This document shows positions 9,501 through 13,245 of a stretch of DNA of 13,245 nt, piece by piece. The stretch comes from Planctomycetota bacterium (GTDB lineage: Bacteria; Planctomycetota; UBA1135; GCA-002686595). Each line of letters begins with the position of its first letter. Position 1 is the first letter of the stretch. The position numbers were made by a program, and so were the translations under genes. The notes below the pieces were generated by a model. The model was not told where the DNA came from, did not search any database, and saw only the letters and a list, made by a program, of their open reading frames with translations. The stretch lies in NCBI GenBank assembly GCA_028823185.1, contig JAPKBY010000016.1, positions 1-13,245 on the forward strand. The letters are read 5' to 3'.

Positions 9501-10266
9501 CCATCGCTGCGTCCTCGCCGAACGGGAGGAGCTCACGCTCAGGGTCATCACCTCCGAGGTGGCTAGCGACGAGCTCTGCAGACTCACCAGTGAAAGAGTC
9601 TGCTAGGGGGATGTCGGGCCTTCGCAGGACACGGTGACCACCTACCTCGACAGTCTCTGAGCCATCAAGGCGAGAGAGGATCTTCTTGATCCGCTTTGAT
9701 AAGCCGGACTCTTTGACGAGCGCGAGCTGTGCATCTAAGACGAGTCCTGCCGCTCCGCCTGCGAGACAGGCAGAGCCTGTGCGGATGCCGACGCCACCTT
9801 GGGCATAGACCGGCAAATCTGTGGCCTCGATGAGGCGCTGGAGAAGGATGAAGGTGCTCTCGTTTCCGACGCGACCACCGGACTCATTGCCCTTTGCGAT
9901 GAGGGCGTCGACTTTTGCGCGCTCAGCGCGTTGGGCCTCTTCAAGAGAGGTGACCTGAGCGAAAACTCTCCATGGGCGATCTTCTCTAGTGGACCACGGC
10001 AGCGGGTCGACGCCTGGCGCGAGAACGACCAAGCTCACCTCGGCGGGAAGGAGCGCAGGCTCAAGCCTCAGCTCCGATCTGACGAGGGCTCCAAGGCCGG
10101 ATTCATCGTGTTCGAGGGCCTCATTGAGGACCGAGAGACCGCGGTTACGGTCTAGGCCCAAGTCTATGACGCCGACGGCACCAGCGCGGGAGAGCGCGAC
10201 GGCGAGGTGGGCGTCAGGACGTGATGAGGGCGTGATCCCGATGAGCGGGATGGACTGGGAATGCAT
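3544..10266 (-). CDS. Megasynthase NMO-NMO-KS-AT-ACP-KR (PfaA-like core with fused PfaD-type enoyl reductase)
   Basis: Cytosolic iterative synthase of 2240 aa. Domains in order: NMO-like TIM barrel 1 (about 1-245; GNESGGRVG around 132, GGVG at 157-160); NMO-like barrel 2 (about 300-600; YPVVQGPM at 304, ECGGHIG with His438, AGGI around 470), resembling PfaD/FabK flavin enoyl reductases; KS (about 655-1085; Cys845, His980, His1020); AT (about 1205-1500; GQGSQ at 1209, Ser1295 in GHSYG, Arg1320 at the malonyl-binding spacing, His1399); helix plus Ala/Pro linker; one ACP (Ser1694 in DLGIDSIKR); KR (about 1830-2235; TGGARG at 1970, Ser2141, Tyr2154). The KR carries a helical insertion after its Rossmann start, as I recall for PfaA-type KRs. 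The frame stays open 41 codons further upstream, but that stretch does not read like protein, whereas MHSQSIPLIGI begins a beta-strand, so I place the start at 10266; no Shine-Dalgarno is visible there. It is the first gene of an operon with the KS-AT-DH gene. Role inferred: condensation, keto- and enoyl-reduction of a polyketide-like long chain. A phosphopantetheinyl transferase must come from elsewhere. Confidence 0.93.
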   Translation of the reverse strand: MHSQSIPLIGITPSSRPDAHLAVALSRAGAVGVIDLGLDRNRGLSVLNEALEHDESGLGALVRSELRLEPALLPAEVSLVVLAPGVDPLPWSTREDRPWRVFAQVTSLEEAQRAERAKVDALIAKGNESGGRVGNESTFILLQRLIEATDLPVYAQGGVGIRTGSACLAGGAAGLVLDAQLALVKESGLSKRIKKILSRLDGSETVEVGGHRVLRRPDIPLADSFTGESAELVASHLGGDDPERELLPFGEDAAMAAPLAAKYRTAGSLAHAVWDNAVAGLELAKRTEPLRPGGPLASEHGTAYPVVQGPMTRVSDRSAFADAVAHSGGLPFLALALTRGPQTTPLLEETAERLKDRPWGVGILGFVPKELREEQMEAVNAIRPPFALIAGGRPSQARDLEERGTKTYLHVPSPGLLEMFLADGARRFVFEGRECGGHIGPRSSFPLWEQQLALLEEFDHPEELSILFAGGIHDGRSAAMISALAAPLAERGARVGVLMGTSYLFTEEIVSSGALLPGYQEQAILCEETVLLETAPGHATRCTNNEYVKTFIAERERLKQEGVETREAWAQLEQLNLGRLRLASKGLRREGDALVEVSPDEQRDQGMFMIGEVAGLRDSIGTIEDLHRSVSEGASEHLASITLPENTRRINRGIDDPYDIAIIGMDCVFPGSPNLESYWRTITTGADTISEVDSERWNPEIYFDPDGRPGYTTPSKWGGFIDPVEIDPMSYGIPPKAMAAIEPVQVLSLEIAKRALEDAGYGDREFDREHTSVIFGAEGGNDLSSALGFRALFPQFAGVLPEALDKNLPEPTEDSFPGVLANVIAGRIANRLDLGGLNFTVDAACASALAALEAAIQTLVANTSEMVLVGGADLHNSINDYLMFSSVQALSRTGNCRSFDSKADGITLGEGVGVVVLKRLKDAERDGDHIYAVIKGCAGSSDGKSLGMTAPRLEGQVRAMERAWKRSGVPRHELGLMEAHGTGTVVGDRTEMESMSRVFGDHGPSIGSCALGSVKSQIGHTKCAAGVASLIKVCLALDHAVLPPTLHIEKPNLGWDPKKSPFHFRGVASPWPKGPEARRVAAVSSFGFGGTNFHTVLTDYSNPLDDDPVGKRWPSELFCLRANDEAALNEQLRALLSALEVERPWRLRDLAASVSQGDEPVQLAFVASSIEELRAHITRALNGEKSEELHRRSEDKEISSGQVAFLFSGQGSQYPGMCAELFVSFPCLGDLLSQAGAWHERIFPPTSFTPEANRAAIDALTDTRVAQPALGLVDSAIARLLERVGVKADHLAGHSYGELVALSWAGALPADRLLEISEARANSILNAAGEDPGTMAAVNGTKDEIEAALSDIDGIVLANQNAPNQVVISGRTDAIEAAIELLNQKGIAARKIQVACAFHSPVIEGARDSFRKVLEELPIQSPKAVVWSNADAAPYPAGGDVRDRLADHLISPVRFSEQVQAMHEAGARIFIEVGPGQVLTGLVKKILRGRSHEIISTDKKDGSSLAALLDAVARLACLGVEITTDALFAGRDPEIFDLNSPPDRSFSKMAWLVNGFRAVPAHGEAPRESYRPMDRPPEPVTTAASGAPALAANSREAVVLEYLKGMRESVRDQRDVVLGYLGAQPVPREVIVTPAPAAATPLAAAAATPPVEEAKEVEVDLEAALLKIVSERTGYPEDMLDFDLDLEADLGIDSIKRIEILGALGDSAGLAGADEAARDALVEELAAIKTLRGILDWLRENEGADTDQPEEELASPEEPDEISTSPITLRRFLLKESATQSEREDPSVLAGKRFHLVEDDRGVARALALRLEAAGAEVQSAESEESSDALIHLGALTIDAGPDRVKDLFRCARAAAEHDPSWILAATGLGGTFGRDENGGDHKAQGGAAGFMRSLAKERPNTRVRCLDLDITLEPDVLAAHLFDELLTKGSEVEVGHATGSRSSLRPVEAQLKPLVGAALLDTSSVVLLTGGARGITALVAKEIAARYSCGLVLVGRSALPELSEDAELNEALDANALRRILATRMTGSRPAEIEREVKRLLANREVSSTLDALRAAGSTVDYRCCDVRDESAFGALIDSVYKDHGRIDGVVHGAGVIEDKLLAQKSDESFDRVFDTKVRGALVLAEKLRDDVGFVAFFSSISAAFGNRGQTDYAAANDLLDKLAHALDRRLKGRVVSFNWGPWDGSGMVSDDLRREYQRRGLGLIDPKEGVAAFLDELSQPEGPAQVIVMSATAMGLPL

Positions 10267-10316
10267 GGTAAAGAGAGGGTGGCCAAGTGCGTGGGAGGGG
10301 GTGGCAGCACAGGTCA

Positions 10317-10338
10317 GGGGACCTATTTGTGGGGACCT
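10317..10338. repeat. Direct repeat GGGGACCT, two copies 14 bp apart
   Basis: GGGGACCT occurs at 10317-10324 and again at 10331-10338, start to start 14 bp. The first copy also takes part in a small palindrome, AGGTC-N4-GACCT, at 10311-10324. The pair lies 51-72 bases upstream of the synthase start codon, a plausible place for an activator or repressor site or for the promoter itself. The repeat is seen directly; function is unproven and an 8-mer pair can occur by chance. Confidence 0.4.
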
Positions 10339-10371
10339 CCACCTCTCAAGGATGCCTCGACCTTGGCAATC

Positions 10372-10396
10372 CGGCAATAAGGGGAGCAAATTGCCG
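10372..10396. repeat. Inverted repeat CGGCAAT-N11-ATTGCCG
   Basis: A perfect 7-bp inverted repeat: CGGCAAT at 10372-10378 and ATTGCCG at 10390-10396, separated by 11 bp. The centre-to-centre distance of 18 bp is close to two helical turns, compatible with a dimeric DNA-binding protein. It lies roughly 105-130 bp upstream of each divergent start codon. Operator function is inferred. Confidence 0.4.
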
Positions 10397-10467
10397 CTCT
10401 TGAGGCACCTCTTCGCGCTCTAGCGCCTGTTTTTTAGGGTCGTTAATTAATCTGTCGCGAGTGAAGC

Positions 10468-10489
10468 CCTTGGACGTCTTGTCCCAAGG
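10468..10489. repeat. Imperfect palindrome CCTTGGAC-N5-GTCCCAAGG
   Basis: Left arm CCTTGGAC (10468-10475) pairs with right arm GTCCCAAGG (10481-10489) with a single extra C. It ends 24 bases before the ATG of the FHA-protease gene, so it could be an operator overlapping the promoter or a hairpin in the 5' leader. The arms are seen directly; role unknown. Confidence 0.4.
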
Positions 10490-10513
10490 TCCGTCTGCAC
10501 CGATGATAGGGCG

Positions 10514-12148
10514 ATGGCCGACCCCCAAGAGATGTCTTCAAATGCTTGGCAGCTCTCTCCCCTGCAGATCCCTTCCCTGAGGCGCCCTATCGAGGTGCCT
10601 GTGGGAGGACTCACGGTGGGGCGAGACCCTGCGAGTGATTTGGTGCTGAGCACAGATCAATTCCCAGGAGTCTCAGCTCATCACGCTCGACTCAACCTTG
10701 AGGGCAAGGTGCTGTGGGTCGAAGACCTGGGGGCAAAGAACGGGACGATCGTCTCCGGCGAGCGAATCGAGCGCTGCGCTCTCAAGAATGGGGACATTAT
10801 CCAGTTCGGCTCCGGAGGCCCTCGCTTTGCGGTGCTCTCTGCAGAAGGGCTTGCAGGGACAGTGTCGCTGGCTCGTACAGCCTTCTTTGGTGCGCGGGGA
10901 AAGAGCGCGATCGGAGAGGAGACTGTTGAGCGTGTGCGCATGCAGCTCGATCTGCCTGACAAGCTAGAGGTCGCCAAGATGATCGCTGGTGAAGAGCGGA
11001 GGAGTCGTGGCGCGCTCTTGATCACAGTCGTTGTAGCCCTGATCTTCGTCGCGATTGGTTGGCAAGTGGTCGGGAAAATACAAGACGAGAGCCGCGCCTC
11101 GGTCGAAGAGCTGCAGAAGCAAACGGAGGAGTTGCAGGAGAAGTTGATCTTGTCACGCGCTCAACTCGAGCAACACCAAGGACAGTGGGAGGCGAGGCAA
11201 AACGAGTTTAGTGAGGCTAGAGATGACTGGGACGCTGATCGCTTGGGCCTGATTAAGGAGCGAGAGCGATTGGAGAAGACCATTCAAAGCCTCGCCAACA
11301 AAGAGAAGGTCGAGGGCGTGGACATGGGCGCGCTGCAGGAGCAGCTAGAGCAGACCACCCGGAGCCTGAGTCTTTACGACCCGGTGAACTTGGAGCAGGC
11401 ACGATTGCGTGAGGTCGCACGCATCAACCGAGCCGTCGTCATGGTGGAGGCTCTCGAAGTCTTAAAACAGCGAACAAGTGGTGAGGTCCTCTTCATCTCT
11501 GAAGATGAGTACGGCTTCGCTGACTTTAACTTTGAAGGGCTCGGTGAGCCGCTCTCGAAGGAGGCCTCCGGTTCAGGCTTCTGCCTGAATGACGAGGGCT
11601 ATCTGCTCACGAACGCACACGTCGTCTTCAAAGAAGAGGGGGAGGACCTGAGCTTCCTTGCTTTGGCGGATGAGATGGACTTTGAGACCACCTTAGAATT
11701 GACCGTCACATTCTCCGGTGAATCTCTGAAGAGAGAGGCCAAACTCATCGATTGGGTGAGAGAGGGTGATCAGGATCTCGCGCTCTTGAAGATTGAGCCC
11801 TTTGATGGGATGCCGACGATCGGAAAGTTAAAGCTCGACTCGCCAGAACCCACGGGAGGGACAGAGGTCTTCTGCATCGGCTTCCCCTTGGGGCGCTCTG
11901 TGATGCAACAAGGCGAGACTGTCATCGCGAGCACCTTTCGCGGGATCGTCAGCAGGAAGGTGCGCTCCTATCTTCAGGTCGATGCGGCGATTCACCCCGG
12001 CGCTAGCGGAGGACCTGTCATTGATGGAACCGGAAGCGTCGTAGGTGTTGTCACGGCGATTCACCCGGTGGATCGAGAGGGGAAGGCCTCCGCGATCGGC
12101 TATATCATCCCAATCGCTGATGCTGGAGTGCTCTGGCCCCACGAATAG
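10514..12148 (+). CDS. FHA-domain, membrane-anchored trypsin-like (HtrA/S1C type) serine protease
   Basis: Predicted 544-aa single-pass membrane protein. Residues about 20-108 form an FHA domain, which binds phosphothreonine peptides: GRD at 36-38, SAHH at 54-57, KNGT at 75-78. A transmembrane helix lies at about 167-187 (ALLITVVVALIFVAIGW), preceded by a basic ERRSR stretch that favours the FHA side being cytoplasmic. Residues about 190-285 are charged and heptad-like, probably coiled coil. Residues about 300-540 are a trypsin-like protease with a complete triad: His369 (LLTNAHVV), Asp421 (DQDLALLKI), Ser498 (HPGASGGPV). No PDZ domain follows, unlike classical DegP/HtrA. I infer a cytoplasmic phospho-signal reader coupled to an extracytoplasmic protease. 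It is transcribed divergently from the synthase operon; any functional link is unproven. The start at 10514 is the first in-frame ATG; a second ATG at 10532 is possible, and neither has a strong ribosome binding site. Confidence 0.9.
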   Translation: MADPQEMSSNAWQLSPLQIPSLRRPIEVPVGGLTVGRDPASDLVLSTDQFPGVSAHHARLNLEGKVLWVEDLGAKNGTIVSGERIERCALKNGDIIQFGSGGPRFAVLSAEGLAGTVSLARTAFFGARGKSAIGEETVERVRMQLDLPDKLEVAKMIAGEERRSRGALLITVVVALIFVAIGWQVVGKIQDESRASVEELQKQTEELQEKLILSRAQLEQHQGQWEARQNEFSEARDDWDADRLGLIKERERLEKTIQSLANKEKVEGVDMGALQEQLEQTTRSLSLYDPVNLEQARLREVARINRAVVMVEALEVLKQRTSGEVLFISEDEYGFADFNFEGLGEPLSKEASGSGFCLNDEGYLLTNAHVVFKEEGEDLSFLALADEMDFETTLELTVTFSGESLKREAKLIDWVREGDQDLALLKIEPFDGMPTIGKLKLDSPEPTGGTEVFCIGFPLGRSVMQQGETVIASTFRGIVSRKVRSYLQVDAAIHPGASGGPVIDGTGSVVGVVTAIHPVDREGKASAIGYIIPIADAGVLWPHE

Positions 12149-12161
12149 AACGCGCGCTCCG

Positions 12162-12167
12162 TATGAT
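12162..12167 (+). promoter_or_regulatory. Possible -10 hexamer TATGAT upstream of the LRR gene
   Basis: TATGAT matches the TATAAT consensus at five of six positions and lies 29 bases before the ATG of the downstream gene. I see no recognisable -35 box at 16-18 bp upstream; that DNA is the GC-rich end of the protease gene. It may give the secreted protein its own transcript, or the gene may simply be read through from the protease. Confidence 0.25.
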
Positions 12168-12184
12168 GTAGGGATCAACCCCAC

Positions 12185-12189
12185 GAGGA
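12185..12189 (+). promoter_or_regulatory. Ribosome binding site GAGGA for the LRR gene
   Basis: GAGGA lies 7 bases before the ATG at 12197, ideal spacing for a Shine-Dalgarno sequence. It supports that start codon, which also begins a clean signal peptide. It is the only clear Shine-Dalgarno among the four genes here. Confidence 0.65.
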
Positions 12190-12196
12190 TTTACAC

Positions 12197-13245
12197 ATGA
12201 AGTCTCTCTCACTTTCACTCTCTCTCTTTGCCCTCTTCGCTGGATCGGCCTTTGCGCAAGATCCTTCAAACGACGCACGCGCTGCGATCGAGGCGGCGGG
12301 CGGAACCTTCATGGAGACCGCAGTCGATAGCGGTGAGTGGAGCATCGGCTTTCATATTCACGGGAAAGAGGTGAAGGACGCTGACCTCGTGCACATCGCT
12401 CAGTTGAGCGGCGTCGTTGAGATCAACCTCGGAGGGACGAGCATCGGTGATGCGGGACTCGAGCATCTCTCTGGAATGATCGGGCTCAAAAAGCTCTACC
12501 TTCAGAAGACTAAGGTCACCAGCGCTGGCTTTGCGCCCTTGGCAAACTTGGACTCGCTCGTTTACTTGAACCTCTATGACACGGAGGTGGATGACGATGT
12601 CGTTGTGCATCTCCTCGAGCTCGATTCTTTAGACCGCGTCTTCTTGTGGGGGACAAAGGTCTCTGAAGAGGCGGCCACTAAGCTCAAGGCAGCGCGAGGC
12701 GCGCTCTATGTGAACACGGGCTTTGAGAAGATGATGCCTCCGAGCCTTCCTGTCGGCGCGGCATCTAAAGATGTTCGCTACATCCGCATCGATCTGCCGG
12801 GCGAAGGGAAGATCCTCTCGCTCGCAGAGGTGGAGGTCTACTCCGGCGACGAGAACGTCGCGATCGCAGGAGCTGCGACACAGTCGAGCGTCTCCTCTGC
12901 AGGTAGCCCGGAGCGTGCCAACGATGGCAACACGAGCGGGGTCTATGAGGAGAACACCGTCACGCACACAGCGATTGAGGCGAACCCTTGGTGGGAGGTT
13001 GATCTCGGGTCGGTGAAGTCGGTAGATAAGATCGTCCTCTATAACCGCAACACCGCGATGGAGCGCATTAAAGGCGCCATCGTTCGAGGGCTCAGTGAGG
13101 ATCGCTCCGAGCAATTCTCAATAGAGGTCGCGGCTGTCTCGACCTTAGGGCTCGCGCTCGTGACAAATACAGAGCTTCCGGTGAGGGCTGCTGCTGCTCC
13201 GGTCGTCGATAACGCAGCGATCATCGCTGCCCAGGCACCTTTCTA
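12197..13245 (+). CDS. Secreted leucine-rich-repeat and F5/8C (discoidin-like) protein, C-terminus beyond window
   Basis: Partial gene with 349 codons visible and no stop before the right edge. Residues 1-20 are a Sec signal peptide: Lys at position 2, a Leu/Ser-rich hydrophobic core, and an Ala-Phe-Ala cleavage site before Gln21. Residues about 50-170 hold irregular leucine-rich repeats of about 24 residues (INLGGTSIGDAGLEHLSG, then LKKLYLQKTKVTSAGFAPLA, then LVYLNLYDTEVDD). Residues about 190-310 resemble an F5/8 type C galactose-binding fold: RYIRIDLPGEG, LAEVEVYSGDENVAI, AATQSSV, ERANDGNTSG, PWWEVDLGS, IVLYNRN. A hydrophobic Ala/Val-rich stretch follows to the edge. The role is likely ligand or polysaccharide binding outside the cytoplasm; the exact partner is unknown. 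It lies 48 bp after the protease gene on the same strand, possibly co-transcribed. Such LRR/F5-8C combinations are common in planctomycete secreted proteins, to my knowledge. Confidence 0.85.
   Translation, partial: MKSLSLSLSLFALFAGSAFAQDPSNDARAAIEAAGGTFMETAVDSGEWSIGFHIHGKEVKDADLVHIAQLSGVVEINLGGTSIGDAGLEHLSGMIGLKKLYLQKTKVTSAGFAPLANLDSLVYLNLYDTEVDDDVVVHLLELDSLDRVFLWGTKVSEEAATKLKAARGALYVNTGFEKMMPPSLPVGAASKDVRYIRIDLPGEGKILSLAEVEVYSGDENVAIAGAATQSSVSSAGSPERANDGNTSGVYEENTVTHTAIEANPWWEVDLGSVKSVDKIVLYNRNTAMERIKGAIVRGLSEDRSEQFSIEVAAVSTLGLALVTNTELPVRAAAAPVVDNAAIIAAQAPF

Larger units (their letters stand above)
10267..10513. promoter_or_regulatory. Divergent intergenic region between synthase operon and FHA-protease gene
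   Basis: This 247-bp stretch has no convincing gene and separates two divergent transcription units, so it should hold both promoters. The only AT-rich patch is around 10430-10451 (a run of six T, then TTAATTAAT). I could not identify a -35/-10 pair with good match and spacing on either strand. Four short inverted repeats (10372-10396, 10402-10411, 10415-10426, 10468-10489) and one direct repeat (10317-10338) are packed here, which suggests regulator binding or RNA structure. That role is inference. Confidence 0.6.

Noticed and set aside
10267..10389. Upstream extension of 41 codons to an earlier ATG for the first synthase
   Set aside because: The extension has no similarity to the start of a TIM barrel and lies in repeat-rich intergenic sequence. 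The ATG at 10266 begins directly before the first beta-strand.
10480..10507. TTGTCC and GATGAT as a promoter giving a leaderless FHA-protease mRNA
   Set aside because: Both boxes match poorly and overlap the palindrome at 10468-10489; the evidence is too thin to call a promoter.
12266..13114. Two minus-strand open frames opposite the LRR gene (12266-12610 and 12629-13114)
   Set aside because: They oppose a gene with a signal peptide, a good ribosome binding site and recognisable LRR and F5/8C sequence; their own translations show no motif.
1..13245. CRISPR array, insertion sequence, tRNA/rRNA gene or attachment site
   Set aside because: No regularly spaced repeats, transposase motifs, terminal inverted repeats or tRNA-like cloverleaf were seen; almost all of the window is accounted for by four genes.

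Overview
The window is GC-rich and densely coding, and reads like a chromosomal biosynthetic locus of a Gram-negative bacterium. A planctomycete (Planctomycetota) is my best guess, with a myxobacterium or other deltaproteobacterial-type organism as the alternative. The reasons are a giant PUFA/heterocyst-glycolipid-like type I synthase with a fused PfaD-type flavin domain, a secreted protein joining leucine-rich repeats to a discoidin-like domain, an FHA-transmembrane-protease fusion, and weak Shine-Dalgarno signals at most starts. This is a judgement from protein architecture, not a database match.

Left and centre, minus strand (10266 down to 1): two large synthase genes transcribed together. 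The first (10266-3544, 2240 aa) has the domain order NMO-like, NMO-like, KS, AT, ACP, KR. Seven bases later comes the second (3536 to beyond base 1, at least 1178 aa), with KS, AT and a double-hotdog dehydratase; its C-terminus lies outside the window. Because the second gene has no stop codon inside the window, it is easily missed by ORF calling, yet all its catalytic residues lie in one uninterrupted frame. Together the pair carries everything for a full fatty-acid-type cycle: condensation, ketoreduction, dehydration and flavin-dependent enoyl reduction. Only one visible ACP serves both proteins. No phosphopantetheinyl transferase, thioesterase or transporter is visible.

Middle (10267-10513): a 247-bp divergent intergenic region rich in short inverted and direct repeats. 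It must hold the promoters for the synthase operon (leftward) and the protease gene (rightward).

Right, plus strand: an FHA-TM-coiled-coil-trypsin-like (HtrA/S1C type) protease of 544 aa (10514-12148). After 48 bp follows a secreted leucine-rich-repeat plus F5/8C-like protein (12197 to beyond 13245), which has a good ribosome binding site and is cut by the window edge.

The most interesting material is the synthase pair. It shows a tandem NMO duplication in which the first copy has Arg instead of the catalytic His. It also shows a second AT lacking both the usual oxyanion Gln motif and the malonyl-binding Arg, and a variant dehydratase motif. No tRNA, rRNA, CRISPR array or insertion sequence was seen.
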